Shown here: one piece after another, positions 1-11,993 of the stretch
Layout of the letters: the number at the start of each line of letters is the position of its first letter
How positions within the stretch are numbered: position 1 is the first letter of the stretch
Assembly (NCBI RefSeq): GCF_029027965.1
Contig: NZ_CP119082.1
Coordinates: 1 to 64,000, forward strand
Length of the DNA stretch: 64,000 nt
Source: Paracoccus sp. S3-43
Lineage (GTDB): Bacteria > Pseudomonadota > Alphaproteobacteria > Rhodobacterales > Rhodobacteraceae
Direction of reading: 5' to 3'
Notes under the pieces: generated by a model
Databases searched by the model: none
What the model was told of the DNA's origin: nothing
The model's input: only the letters and a program-made list of their open reading frames with translations
Translations under genes and position numbers: made by a program

Positions 1-100
1 GTGGGGTGTTGCCGCAGTTCAGTCCGTCCGACCCGCGTCGGGGATCCTGTTTCGTCGGAAGGTCCGGCGAAGGCTGGGGACAGGAAAGATAGGGCAGACC

Positions 101-1489
101 ATGGACGACATCTGGGGCCAGGCATGTGCCGCGCTTGAAACAAGCGTGGGACCGAACAACTTCAACCACTGGATCAAGCCCCTGCGCCTGACCGGCGTGG
201 ATTCGGGGATCGCCCATTTCGCCAGCCCGACGCGCTTCATTTCCGACTGGGTGAACCGCCATTTCGCCAAGGACATCCTGGGCGAGCTGAGCCGCCATGG
301 CGCGTCCGTGGAACGCCTGCGCTTCGAGGTCGTCCCCCAGACCGCGCCCGGCCGCGCCCGTCCGGCCACCGCCACCGCCACCGCCGCGAAGCCTGCGCGC
401 CCCATCGCCTCGGCCGCCGCGCCCGCGACCGCGCGGGTGGCGCGCGCCGACCTGGGCGCGCCGCTGGATCCGCGCTATACCTTCGGCAATTTCGTGGTCG
501 GCAAGCCCAACGAACTGGCCCATGCCGCCGCCCGCCGCGTGGCCGAGGGCGGGCCGGTCGGCTTCAACCCGCTGTTTCTCTATGGCGGCGTCGGCTTGGG
601 CAAGACCCACCTGATGCACGCCATCGCCCATGACTATCAGGCCCGCCACCCGGCGGCGCAGGTGCTGTATCTGTCGGCCGAACAGTTCATGTACCGCTTC
701 GTGCAGGCCCTGCGCGAAAGCACGATCATGGATTTCAAGGGCATGTTCCGCAACGTGAACATGCTGATGGTCGACGACGTGCAGTTCATCGCCGGCAAGG
801 ACAGCACCCAGGAAGAATTCTTCCACACCTTCAACGCCTTGGTCGATCAGGGCAAGCAGATCGTCATTTCCGCCGACCGCGCCCCGGCCGAGATCAAGGG
901 CCTTGAGGAACGCATCAAGTCGCGCCTGTCCTGCGGGCTGATCGTGGATCTGCATCCGACGACCTACGAATTGCGGCTTGGCATCCTGCAATCCAAGACC
1001 GAAGGCTTCCGCGCCCAGCAGCCCGATCTGGAAATCGGCGCCGGGGTGCTGGAATTCCTGGCCCACCGGATCACCACCAACGTCCGCGTGCTGGAAGGCG
1101 CGCTGCAACGGCTGTTCGCCCATGCCAGCCTGCTGCGCCGCGAGATCACGCTGGAGGTGGCCCAGGAATGCCTGGCCGACATCCTGCGCACCAACGACCG
1201 CAAGATCTCCATCGACGACATCCAGCGCAAGGTGGCGGAACATTACAACATCCGCCTGGCCGACATGGTGGGGCCCAAGCGCGCCCGCAACGTCGCACGT
1301 CCCAGGCAGATCGCCATGTATCTGTCCAAGCAGCTGACCAGCCGGTCCCTGCCGGAAATCGGCCGCCGCTTCGGCGGGCGCGATCATACCACGATCATGC
1401 ACGGCATCCGCAAGGTCGAGGAGCTCGTGGTCGAGGATCACGCCCTGGCCGAGGATGTGGCCCTGCTGAAGCGCCTGCTGGAAGCGTGA
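101..1489 (+). CDS. dnaA: Chromosomal replication initiator protein DnaA
   Basis: 462-aa initiator that binds and melts the origin. An N-terminal helicase-loading domain (about 1-80) is followed by an Ala/Pro-rich linker (about 90-120). The AAA+ ATPase has Walker A GGVGLGKT near residue 161 and Walker B MLMVDDVQF. The C-terminal duplex-DNA-binding domain carries the DnaA signature GGRDHTTIMH at 425-434. The length is normal for the family. It leads the dnaA-dnaN-recF-gyrB block. The 100 bases upstream show no cluster of DnaA boxes, so the origin is not evident here. The ATG at 101 was chosen because the N-terminal domain starts at once with a typical sequence; its ribosome site is weak. Confidence 0.98.
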   Translation: MDDIWGQACAALETSVGPNNFNHWIKPLRLTGVDSGIAHFASPTRFISDWVNRHFAKDILGELSRHGASVERLRFEVVPQTAPGRARPATATATAAKPARPIASAAAPATARVARADLGAPLDPRYTFGNFVVGKPNELAHAAARRVAEGGPVGFNPLFLYGGVGLGKTHLMHAIAHDYQARHPAAQVLYLSAEQFMYRFVQALRESTIMDFKGMFRNVNMLMVDDVQFIAGKDSTQEEFFHTFNALVDQGKQIVISADRAPAEIKGLEERIKSRLSCGLIVDLHPTTYELRLGILQSKTEGFRAQQPDLEIGAGVLEFLAHRITTNVRVLEGALQRLFAHASLLRREITLEVAQECLADILRTNDRKISIDDIQRKVAEHYNIRLADMVGPKRARNVARPRQIAMYLSKQLTSRSLPEIGRRFGGRDHTTIMHGIRKVEELVVEDHALAEDVALLKRLLEA

Positions 1490-1574
1490 ACGAAACGCTT
1501 GTGACTGCCTGCGCGGGCCGTTACAAAACAGGTCCGTTTACGGGCCGGAATGGCCGCAGGCACAGGGAAAAGCG

Positions 1575-2693
1575 ATGAAATTCTCGATCGAGCGCGCCGT
1601 TCTGGTCAAGGCCGTCTCTCAGGCCCAGTCGGTCGTGGAACGGCGCAACACCATTCCGATCCTGGCCAATGTCCTGATCGAGGCCACGCCCGAGGGCGTC
1701 AGCTTCCGCGCCACCGACCTGGATACCGAGGTCGTGGACCGCGCCCCCGCCCAGGTGGAACGCCCCGGCGCCACCACCGTCAGCGCGGTGATGCTGAACG
1801 AGATCGCGCGCAAGCTGCCCGACGGCGCCTTGGTCCAGATCAGCAGCGACGACGCGGCGGGGCGGCTGGCGGTGCAGGCCGGGCGGTCGTCCTTCAGCCT
1901 GGCCACGCTGCCGCGCGAGGATTTCCCGGTCATGGCGTCCAGCGAATACAGCGTCAATTTCAAGGCCAGGGCCGATCTGCTGCGCCGCCTGTTCGACAAG
2001 GCGAAATTCGCCATCTCGACCGAGGAGACGCGCTATTACCTGAACGGCGTCTATATGCATGTGGCGCAGGTCGACGGCCAGCCCATGCTGCGCTGCGTGG
2101 CGACCGACGGGCACCGGCTGGCGCGGATCGACGCGCCGCTGCCGGTCGGCGCGGATGACATGCCGGGGGTGATCGTGCCGCGCAAGACGGTCGCCGAACT
2201 GCGCAAGCTGCTGGACGACGACGATACCGACATCGCCGTGTCGGTCAGCGAAACCAAGGTGCGCTTCGCCACGCCGACGCTGACGCTGACCTCGAAGGTG
2301 ATCGACGGCACCTTCCCGGATTATTCGCGGGTGATCCCGATGAACAACGCCCGCAAGCTGGAAGTCGACGCCGCCGATTTCGCCCGCGCGGTGGACCGGG
2401 TGGCGACCGTCAGCAGCGAACGGTCCCGCGCGGTCAAGCTGGCGCTGGATCAGGACCGGCTGATCCTGTCGGTGAACGCCCCCGACGCGGGCGCCGCCGA
2501 GGAGGAACTGATCGTCGCCTATGCCGACGACCCTCTGGAAATCGGCTTCAATGCCAAGTATTTGCAGGAAATCGCCAGCCAAGTGGACCGCGACAACGCG
2601 GTGTTCCTGTTCAACGGCTCGGGTGATGCCGCGCTGATCCGCGAAGGGTCGGATCAAAGCGCGGTCTATGTCGTCATGCCGATGCGGGTGTGA
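1575..2693 (+). CDS. dnaN: DNA polymerase III subunit beta (sliding clamp)
   Basis: 372-aa clamp that tethers the replicative polymerase to DNA. The N-terminus MKFSIERAVLVKAVSQ and the C-terminal VYVVMPMRV are typical of DnaN, and the length matches the family. The start has an AGGGA-type ribosome site about 7 nt upstream. It lies 85 bp after dnaA, and that gap shows no clear terminator. Its stop overlaps the GTG start of recF in a GTGA junction, so the two are probably translationally coupled. Confidence 0.98.
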   Translation: MKFSIERAVLVKAVSQAQSVVERRNTIPILANVLIEATPEGVSFRATDLDTEVVDRAPAQVERPGATTVSAVMLNEIARKLPDGALVQISSDDAAGRLAVQAGRSSFSLATLPREDFPVMASSEYSVNFKARADLLRRLFDKAKFAISTEETRYYLNGVYMHVAQVDGQPMLRCVATDGHRLARIDAPLPVGADDMPGVIVPRKTVAELRKLLDDDDTDIAVSVSETKVRFATPTLTLTSKVIDGTFPDYSRVIPMNNARKLEVDAADFARAVDRVATVSSERSRAVKLALDQDRLILSVNAPDAGAAEEELIVAYADDPLEIGFNAKYLQEIASQVDRDNAVFLFNGSGDAALIREGSDQSAVYVVMPMRV

Positions 2694-3766
2694 CGCTTCG
2701 GCATCTGTCGCTGGCGCAGTTCCGGTCATGGTCCCGGCTGGATCTGGATCTGGACCGGCGGCCGCTGGCGATCTTCGGCCCGAACGGTTCGGGCAAGACC
2801 AATATCCTTGAAGCCGCATCGATGCTGGCGCCGGGCCGTGGGTTGCGTGCAGCGCCCGCCCCCGATCAGGCCCGGCAGGGGCGCGACGCAGGCTGGCGGA
2901 TCCGGGCCGCGATCGACGACCACGCGATCGAGACCGCCGCCCCGCCGGGCCAGTCGCGCGGCGTCCTGATCGACGACAAGCCGGCGGCGCAGACCGCCCT
3001 GGGACGGCTGCTGCGGATCCTGTGGCTAGTGCCCGCCATGGACCGGCTGTGGTCCGACCCGCCCGAGGCGCGGCGGCGTTTCCTGGACCGCGTGACGCTG
3101 AGCCTGTTTCCCGACCATGCCGACCTGGCGCTGACCTATGACCGGGCGATGCGGGAACGGAACCGCCTGCTGAAGGACCAGATCGGCGATCCCGGCTGGT
3201 ATCGCGCGCTGGAAGCCCAGATGGGAGACGCGGGCGCGGCCCTGACCCGCAACCGCCAGGCCGCGCTGACGGCCATCATGGCCGCGCAGGACGGCGGCGA
3301 CTTTCCGGCCGCGACCCTGACCCTGCTGCCGGGCGAAGGCCAGGCCGACGACCCCGACCCCGACAGCATCGCCGCCCGCCTTGCCGCGATGCGCCCGCGC
3401 GACCTGGGCGCGGGCCGCAGCCTGACCGGCCCGCACCGCGCCGATCTGGGCGCGGTCTGGGGTCCGCAGGACATGCCCGCCGCGCTGTCGTCCACCGGCG
3501 AGCAAAAGGCGCTGCTGCTGTCCCTGATCCTCGCCAATGCCCGCGCGCTGTCCGACCAGCCGGTCGTTCTGCTGCTGGACGAGGTGGCGGCCCATCTGGA
3601 CGCCGACCGCCGCGCGGCGCTGTACGACCGGATCTGCGCCCTGCCCGCGCAAAGCCTGCTGACCGGCACCGGGACCGAGCTTTTCGACAGCTTCGGACCC
3701 CGCGCCCGGCGGCTGGCGGTGACCCGCGCCGAAGAGGGTTCCGGGGCTGTGGAAATCCCCGGCTGA
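2690..3766 (+). CDS. recF: DNA replication and repair protein RecF
   Basis: 358-aa ABC-type ATPase that helps load RecA at gapped DNA and stalled forks. Walker A FGPNGSGKTNIL lies near residue 30, and Walker B LLLDEVAAHLD lies in the C-terminal third after the STGEQKALLLSL signature. It starts with GTG overlapping the dnaN stop by four bases (GTGA). Synteny with dnaN and gyrB is the usual one. Confidence is high from motifs and position. Confidence 0.95.
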   Translation: MTLRHLSLAQFRSWSRLDLDLDRRPLAIFGPNGSGKTNILEAASMLAPGRGLRAAPAPDQARQGRDAGWRIRAAIDDHAIETAAPPGQSRGVLIDDKPAAQTALGRLLRILWLVPAMDRLWSDPPEARRRFLDRVTLSLFPDHADLALTYDRAMRERNRLLKDQIGDPGWYRALEAQMGDAGAALTRNRQAALTAIMAAQDGGDFPAATLTLLPGEGQADDPDPDSIAARLAAMRPRDLGAGRSLTGPHRADLGAVWGPQDMPAALSSTGEQKALLLSLILANARALSDQPVVLLLDEVAAHLDADRRAALYDRICALPAQSLLTGTGTELFDSFGPRARRLAVTRAEEGSGAVEIPG

Positions 3767-3806
3767 ACCCTGCCGAAAAGGCAAAAAAATCCCGTCTTTC
3801 CCGTGA

Positions 3807-6299
<2,493 letters not shown>

Positions 6300-6386
6300 C
6301 CGGGCCGGTAACGGATTTGCCGCCGCCGCGCTTCTGTCTGAAAGCTGCGGCAGCCTGGCGTGGCGCGCATGGCGGCCCGGCCTTTT

Positions 6387-7055
6387 TCAGGCCCGATGAT
6401 TGCGGCGCAGGATCGCGCCGACCGGAACCGGCAGCGCCCGCGTTCCGCCGCAGGCGATGGCCAGCCCCTGCGGCACCAGGGACGACAGGGCCGGGCTGTC
6501 GATGGCCAACCCGCCGGTATAGGCGCCGAAGGCGGGCAGGATCAGGTGGTCCGGGCCGATCAGGAAACAGCGCCGCCGCTCTCCGGCCAGCCGGAGGCAG
6601 GGATGGAAATGGCCCGACACGTCCGGCCCCCGCCCGGCCTGGTGGCGCAGGACCAGCCCGTCGGCCAGTTCCGCCACCGTCTCGCCCGGCAGGCGCGGGC
6701 AGACGGGGGACGGGTCGTGGTTGCCGCTGACCCAGATCCAGCGGCGGCCCCGCCCCATGCCGCGCAGCCGATCGCACAGCATGTCGGGCAGCGCCAGCGC
6801 CGCCGCATCGTCGTCGAAGCCGTCGCCCAGGCTGACCACGCAGGCGGGATCGGTGGCGGCGATCTCGGCCTCCAGCCGGTCCAGCGTCGCCAGCACCTCA
6901 TAGGGCGGCAGCAGCGACCCGCCCCGACGCGCCATGCGCTCGGACTTGCCCAGATGCAGGTCGGCGACGATCAGCCAGCGGCGGTCGGGCCAGAACAGCG
7001 CGCCGGACGGACGCGCCTGCAACTGCTGCCCCGCGAAATCGAAGCGGTAACTCAC
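6387..7055 (-). CDS. pdeM: Ligase-associated DNA repair metallophosphoesterase PdeM
   Basis: 222-aa calcineurin-type phosphoesterase with the metal-binding motifs in order: VADLHLGKSER (about 30-40), SLGDGFDDD, SGNHDP and GHFHP. It is the last gene of the exonuclease-ligase-helicase-PdeM operon. In Pseudomonas putida the equivalent enzyme was described as a Mn-dependent nuclease/phosphodiesterase (established for that family). The start is GTG at 7055, overlapping the helicase stop as GTGA. A role in processing DNA ends with its operon partners is inferred. Confidence 0.9.
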   Translation of the reverse strand: MSYRFDFAGQQLQARPSGALFWPDRRWLIVADLHLGKSERMARRGGSLLPPYEVLATLDRLEAEIAATDPACVVSLGDGFDDDAAALALPDMLCDRLRGMGRGRRWIWVSGNHDPSPVCPRLPGETVAELADGLVLRHQAGRGPDVSGHFHPCLRLAGERRRCFLIGPDHLILPAFGAYTGGLAIDSPALSSLVPQGLAIACGGTRALPVPVGAILRRNHRA

Positions 7056-9427
7056 GCCAGCCCCGCCTCGGCCATCAGGGCGGCGGCCTCGGCCTCGGCC
7101 AGGCGTTCGCGGCCCGCGCCGGTGATCGGCACCCGGCCGTATTCCAGCAGCAGCGGCGCGGCCAGCGGGGTGACGCGGCCCGTCATGCGGTGGTCGATCT
7201 GGGGGGAACGGTCCAGCATCTCCTCGATCCGGTCGAAATCGACAAGACCCCGGCGCGCCTCGTCCGCGGTGATCCGCAGCAGCAGGTGGTCGGGGTCATA
7301 GCGGCGCAAGGTATCGTAAAGGATGTCGCTGGAAAAGGTCGCCTGCTTGCCCGACCGGCGCCCGCCCGGCATGTTCCGCTGGATCAGGCCCGAGATGATG
7401 GCGACGTTGCGGAAGGTCCGCTTCATCACCGCATTGCCCGCCAGCCAGTCGCCCAAGCCCGCCCGCAAGCCGTCGCGGTCCAGCAGCGGCGCGGGATCCG
7501 TGACCGGATCCAGCGACCAGATCAGCAGCGCGTAATCGGTGGCGATAAAGCCCAGCGGACCAAGCCCCGCCTCCTCCATCATCCGGGTCATCAGCAGGCC
7601 CAGGGTTTGCAGCGCATTGCGCCCGGCAAAACCATAGAGCGCGAAATGCCATCTGCCCTGGAACGGAAAACTCTCGCTGACCAGCACGCCGGGGCGCGGC
7701 AGGACGCTGATCTGGTCCTGAAGGGCCAGCCAGTCGGCGGTATCGGGCGGCAGCACCCAATGACGCGCGGGATCGCCGATCAGCGCCTGCACCCGATGCG
7801 ACAACTGGGTCGAGGTCGCCAGCTTCAGTCCCGAATAGACCGCGATCCGGGGCTGGCGGGTCGGCTGCTTCGTCACCTCGATCACCATTTCGCGCATCGC
7901 GTCATAGCGCACGGTCTGCCCGCCGATCAGGAAGGTGTCGCCCGGCACCAGGGTCGCGGCGAAGCTTTCCTCGACCTCGCCCAGGGGCACGCCGCCGCGC
8001 CCGCGCAGCCGGACCTTCAGCATCTCGGCCTCGACGATGGTGCCGACATTCATGCGCAGGTCGCGGGCGGCGCGGGGGTCGCGCAGCCGCCACAGCCCGC
8101 CCTTCAGCATCAGCCGCTGCCAGCGGTCATAGGCGCGCAGGGCGTAGCCCCCGGTCGCCGCGAAATCCAGGCAATCGTCGAACTGCGCGCGGGTCAGGCC
8201 GCGATAGGGACCGGCGGTGCGGACCTCGGCGAACAGCGCATCGGCGTCGAAGGGACCGGCGCAGGCGGTCAGCAGGATATGCTGGCACAGCACGTCCAGC
8301 GGGCCGGGGCCGCGCGGGTCGCCGTCCAGGTCGTGTTCGTGGACAGCCTCAAGGGCCGCCACGCATTCGATCACCTCGAAGCGGTTGGCGGGCACGATCC
8401 GCGCGCGGGAAGGGGCGTTATAGCGGTGGTTCGCGCGCCCGATCCGCTGGACCAGCCGCTTGACGTTCTTGGGCGCGCCGACCTGGATCACCAGATCGAC
8501 CGCGCCCCAGTCGATGCCCAGATCCAGGCTGCCGGTCGCGACCACGGCGCGCAATGCGCCCGCCGCCATCGCGGCCTCGACCCGCTGGCGCGCCTCTCGG
8601 GCCAGGCTGCCGTGATGCAGACCGATGGGCAGGTTGTCGTCATTCGCCGCCCACAGCGCCTGAAAGAACAGTTCCGCCTGGGCGCGGGTGTTGATGAAGA
8701 TGATGGTGGTGCGGGCCTGCCGGATCTGGTCCAGAACCTCGGGGACCGCGTAATGGCCGCCGCCGCCGGACCAGGGCGCGGGGCGCGCGGTCGCCAGCAT
8801 GGCGATGTCGGGTTCCGGGCCGGGATCGGCCTGGATGACCGCCGCGCCGCCCATGAAATCGGCCAGCGCCTGCGGATCCTCGACGGTGGCCGACAGGCCG
8901 GTCGCGATCAGGCCGGGGGCCAGCGTGCGCAGCCGCACCAGGCACAGCATCAGCTGGTCGCCGCGCTTGTTTTCCGCAAGCGCGTGCAATTCGTCCAGCA
9001 CCACCCGGCGCAGGCTGCCGAAGATCTGCGGCGCCTGTTCATAGGACAGCATCAAGGCCAGCGATTCCGGCGTGGTCAGCAGGATCTGCGGCGGATCGAT
9101 CCGTTGCCGCGCGCGCTGCGAGGATCGCGTGTCGCCGGTCCGATCCTCGACCCGCACGGGCAGGTTCAACTCGGCCACCGGGCGCGCCAGGTTGCGCGCG
9201 ATATCCGCCGTCAGCGCCTTCAGGGGCGAGACATAGAGCGTGTGCAGCCCCTTGTGGCCGTCCTTCAGATCGACCAGCGAGGGCAGGAAACCGGCCAGCG
9301 TCTTGCCGCCGCCGGTCGGCGCGATCAGCAGCGTGTCGCCCCTGGCCTCCAGCAGCGCGATCTGATGCGGATGGGGCTGCCAGCCCTGGCGGGCGAACCA
9401 GTCCTGGAGATCGGGCGGCAGGGTCAC
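7052..9427 (-). CDS. lhr: Ligase-associated DEXH-box DNA helicase (Lhr-Core type)
   Basis: About 791 aa, superfamily 2 helicase of the Lhr-Core type that unwinds nucleic acid 3' to 5'. Visible motifs are Walker A APTGGGKTLAGFLP near the N-terminus, LDELHAL (DExH box), and the helicase C motif SLDLGIDWGAVD followed by QRIGRANHR. The long C-terminal Lhr region follows. The reading frame stays open well upstream. The GTG at 9427 was chosen because it overlaps the ligase stop (GTGA) and gives the family length, with VTLPPDLQDWF as a natural N-terminus. It is coupled by GTGA junctions to the ligase upstream and pdeM downstream. Confidence 0.93.
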   Translation of the reverse strand: MTLPPDLQDWFARQGWQPHPHQIALLEARGDTLLIAPTGGGKTLAGFLPSLVDLKDGHKGLHTLYVSPLKALTADIARNLARPVAELNLPVRVEDRTGDTRSSQRARQRIDPPQILLTTPESLALMLSYEQAPQIFGSLRRVVLDELHALAENKRGDQLMLCLVRLRTLAPGLIATGLSATVEDPQALADFMGGAAVIQADPGPEPDIAMLATARPAPWSGGGGHYAVPEVLDQIRQARTTIIFINTRAQAELFFQALWAANDDNLPIGLHHGSLAREARQRVEAAMAAGALRAVVATGSLDLGIDWGAVDLVIQVGAPKNVKRLVQRIGRANHRYNAPSRARIVPANRFEVIECVAALEAVHEHDLDGDPRGPGPLDVLCQHILLTACAGPFDADALFAEVRTAGPYRGLTRAQFDDCLDFAATGGYALRAYDRWQRLMLKGGLWRLRDPRAARDLRMNVGTIVEAEMLKVRLRGRGGVPLGEVEESFAATLVPGDTFLIGGQTVRYDAMREMVIEVTKQPTRQPRIAVYSGLKLATSTQLSHRVQALIGDPARHWVLPPDTADWLALQDQISVLPRPGVLVSESFPFQGRWHFALYGFAGRNALQTLGLLMTRMMEEAGLGPLGFIATDYALLIWSLDPVTDPAPLLDRDGLRAGLGDWLAGNAVMKRTFRNVAIISGLIQRNMPGGRRSGKQATFSSDILYDTLRRYDPDHLLLRITADEARRGLVDFDRIEEMLDRSPQIDHRMTGRVTPLAAPLLLEYGRVPITGAGRERLAEAEAAALMAEAGLA

Positions 9428-10974
9428 GCGATCATCGCCTTCAGGGTGGACAGGTGGTCGGCCTCGGACGGGGGCTTGTCCCAGCGGATCCGGCTGATGC
9501 GGGGAAAGCGCATGGCAACGCCAGACTTGTGGCGGCCGGATGCGTTCAGCCCCTCGAACGCGACCTCCAGCACCAGCTTCGGCGCGACCGAGCGGACCGG
9601 GCCGAAGCGTTCGACGGTGTTGTTCCTGACGAAGCGGTCCAGTTCGCGCAGTTCCTCGTCCGTGAAGCCGAAATAGGCCTTGCCGACCGGCACCAGTTGG
9701 TTGCCGTCCCACAGGCCGAAGGTGAAGTCGCTGTAGAATCCCGACCGCTTGCCATGGCCCCGCTGCGCATACAGAAGCACCGCATCGACCACATGCGGGT
9801 CGCGCTTCCACTTGAACCACGGCCCGCGCGGGCGGCCGCCGACATAGGCGGAATCGCGGCGCTTGATCATCACCCCCTCGATCACCGGGGCGGGCGGATC
9901 GGCGCGCAGGGCGGCCAGGTCGTCCCAGGTGGCAAAGTCCAGCAGCGGCGACAGGTCGATCCGGTCGCTGCCGAAATCCGCGCCGTCCAGGACAGTGCGG
10001 CGATCCATCAGCGGCAGGTCGCGCAGGTCGCGGCCCTGCCAGATCATCGCGTCATAGACCCGCAGCCCGGCCGGGTGGCTGTCCAGCATCCCGCGCCCAA
10101 CCTGCTTGCGGCCCAGCCGCTTTTGCAGGTCGCCGAACACCGCCACGTCCTCGCCCCGCCGCACCAGCAATTCGCCGTCCAGGGCGCCGTCGAAATTCAG
10201 CGCCTCGATCAGGTCGGGGAAGCTGTGGCCGATATCCTCTCCGGTCCGGGAATAGAGCCGCCGCACCCCGCCATCGTTGATCGCCTGCACGCGGATGCCG
10301 TCCCATTTCCATTCCGCGACGTAATCGGCGGGATCGAAAGCCCGCAACTGGTCCAGATCGACCGGCGTGGACAGCATCACCGGGCGGAACGGGGCCTTGG
10401 CCGCGTGTTCGGGCCGCGTCCCGCCCGCGATCCAGTGAAACAGCGGCTGATAGGGGGGCGTCAGGCCGTGCCAGATCTCCTCGATCTGGGCCACGTCGGG
10501 GGTGCCCATCTCGGCCAAGGCGATGCGGGCCATGCGGGCGGAGAGGCCCACGCGCATGTTGCCGGTCGCCAGCTTCAGGAAGGCCAGCCGCTGCGACGGT
10601 CCCAGCCGGTCCAGCATCGCGGCAATGGCGGCGGGCAGCCCGGCCTTGCCGGTGTCCGACAGCAGGGCGACGGCCTGATGCAGCGGCACGTCCTCATCCC
10701 GGTCCGTGTCCCACAAGAGCGCGATGGTTTCCGCCAGATCGCCCACGAAATCATAGGACAGCGCGAAAAGCTGTTCGTCCACCCGTTCGACCATCAGCCC
10801 GCGCAAGAGGCCGGGCGTCACCGTGCGCAGCTTCAGATCGCCGGTCAGCGCGGCCAGGGCGAAGCCCCGGTCGGGATCCGGCGTGGCCTCCAGGTAATGC
10901 CGCAACAGCCGCAGCTTGGCATTGCGCGCGGGCGTGAAGGCCAGGCGTTCCAGCAGGGTGGCAAAACCCCTCAT
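9424..10974 (-). CDS. ATP-dependent DNA ligase (repair operon, LigB/LigC-like)
   Basis: 516-aa ATP-dependent ligase that seals nicks through an enzyme-adenylate on lysine. An N-terminal DNA-binding domain (about 1-200) precedes the nucleotidyltransferase core with the KxDG motif in EWKWDGIRVQ, then LDGELLV and GVMIKRRDSAYVGG. The C-terminal OB domain follows. Start ATG 10974 overlaps the exonuclease stop (ATGA), although the frame is open further upstream. It is distinct from the essential NAD-dependent LigA, which is not in the window. Operon context marks it as a repair ligase. Confidence 0.93.
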   Translation of the reverse strand: MRGFATLLERLAFTPARNAKLRLLRHYLEATPDPDRGFALAALTGDLKLRTVTPGLLRGLMVERVDEQLFALSYDFVGDLAETIALLWDTDRDEDVPLHQAVALLSDTGKAGLPAAIAAMLDRLGPSQRLAFLKLATGNMRVGLSARMARIALAEMGTPDVAQIEEIWHGLTPPYQPLFHWIAGGTRPEHAAKAPFRPVMLSTPVDLDQLRAFDPADYVAEWKWDGIRVQAINDGGVRRLYSRTGEDIGHSFPDLIEALNFDGALDGELLVRRGEDVAVFGDLQKRLGRKQVGRGMLDSHPAGLRVYDAMIWQGRDLRDLPLMDRRTVLDGADFGSDRIDLSPLLDFATWDDLAALRADPPAPVIEGVMIKRRDSAYVGGRPRGPWFKWKRDPHVVDAVLLYAQRGHGKRSGFYSDFTFGLWDGNQLVPVGKAYFGFTDEELRELDRFVRNNTVERFGPVRSVAPKLVLEVAFEGLNASGRHKSGVAMRFPRISRIRWDKPPSEADHLSTLKAMIA

Positions 10975-11963
10975 TCCGGCTCGTCCTCGTAGCCGACAAG
11001 GCGCAGGGGGCGGGCGGGGATGCCTTCGATCTCGCACCAGCGCAGCAGGCCGTCCTCGGCGCCGTGGGTGATCCAGACTTCCTGCGGAGCCAGTTCCCGG
11101 ATCGTCTGCGTGACCTGCGGCCAGTCCACATGGTCGCTGATGACCAGGGGCAGTTCCACCCCGCGCTGCCGCGCCCGCGCCCGGACCGCCATCCAGCCCG
11201 AGGCGAAGCCGATCACCGGATCGCGGAACCGCTGCACCCAGGCGGATGCGAAGGCCGAGGGGGGAGCGATCACCAGCTGCGCCTCGACCGTGTCGGCGGT
11301 GGCGGGAACCAGCGGGCCAAGGTCGATGCCCTGGGCGACATGGTAATCGCACAGACGTTGCAGCGCGCCGTGGATGGCGATCGGGCCGTCGATCCCCGCC
11401 GCGCGGGCCAGCATGATCAGCCGCTGCGCCTTGCCAAGCGCATAGGCGCCGATCAGGTGGGGACGTTCGGGAAATTCGGCCATGCTGGCCAGCAGCCGCG
11501 CCATTTCCCCCGCCGGGTCGGGATGGCGAAAGACCGGCAGGCCGAAGGTCGCCTCGGTCACGAAGATGTCGCAGGGCACGGGGTCATATGCCGCGCTGAC
11601 CGGGTTCGGGTGGCGGCAGTAATCGCCCGACACGACGATCTTCGGGCCATTGTCCGGCTGCACGGCGATCTGCGCCGATCCCAGGATGTGCCCGGCGGGA
11701 TGGAAGCTGACCGTGGTATCGCCGATGCGGATGGGACCGTCCGCCGCCTGGCTGTGACCGGCGAAATCCGCGCCATAGCGGATCGCCATGATGTCCAGCG
11801 TCTGCCGCGTGGCCATCACCGCGCCATGACCCGACCGGGCATGGTCGCCATGGCCATGCGTGATCAGCGCGCGCGGGACCGGGCGGATCGGGTCGATGTA
11901 GAAATCACCGGGAGGGCAGTAAAGCCCGGCCGGCGTGGGATGCAGGATCTGATCGGCGCGCAT
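10971..11963 (-). CDS. Ligase-associated DNA exonuclease (metallo-beta-lactamase/SNM1-like fold)
   Basis: 330-aa metallo-beta-lactamase-fold nuclease with the metal site ITHGHGDHARSG (HxHxDH, about residues 35-40). Conserved His/Asp residues follow in HPAGHILGSAQ and VSGDYCRH, typical of SNM1/CPSF-type nucleases. It is the first gene of the repair operon; its stop overlaps the ligase ATG. A near-consensus LexA box lies just upstream. End trimming before ligation is the likely role, inferred from the family and the operon. Confidence 0.92.
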   Translation of the reverse strand: MRADQILHPTPAGLYCPPGDFYIDPIRPVPRALITHGHGDHARSGHGAVMATRQTLDIMAIRYGADFAGHSQAADGPIRIGDTTVSFHPAGHILGSAQIAVQPDNGPKIVVSGDYCRHPNPVSAAYDPVPCDIFVTEATFGLPVFRHPDPAGEMARLLASMAEFPERPHLIGAYALGKAQRLIMLARAAGIDGPIAIHGALQRLCDYHVAQGIDLGPLVPATADTVEAQLVIAPPSAFASAWVQRFRDPVIGFASGWMAVRARARQRGVELPLVISDHVDWPQVTQTIRELAPQEVWITHGAEDGLLRWCEIEGIPARPLRLVGYEDEPE

Positions 11964-11977
11964 GGGTCCAAGATGGT

Positions 11978-11992
11978 GAACATTCCATGAAA
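11978..11992 (-). promoter_or_regulatory. Candidate LexA (SOS) box upstream of the exonuclease-ligase operon, one mismatch
   Basis: On the minus strand the sequence is TTTC-N7-GTTC, one base away from the alphaproteobacterial LexA site GTTC-N7-GTTC. It lies 14 nt before the exonuclease start codon. The right half GAATGTTC is identical to the perfect site upstream of the radical SAM/udgX operon, which lies 13 nt from its start codon. Same position and same half-site favour a real operator. Confidence 0.6.
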
Positions 11993-11993
11993 A

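Noticed and set aside
1..100. Replication origin upstream of dnaA
   Set aside because: No cluster of DnaA boxes or A/T-rich unwinding region is visible; only 100 bases are available.
6300..6386. Terminator after gyrB (CCGGGCCG with CGGCCCGG then TTTTT)
   Set aside because: The arms are separated by about 65 bases, too long for a typical terminator, although the T-run is real.
7190..9676. Plus-strand open frame of 828 codons opposite the helicase
   Set aside because: It is the antisense shadow of the Lhr-type helicase; the composition (Gln/Arg/His/Gly-rich) is that of reversed GC-rich codons and there are no recognisable motifs.
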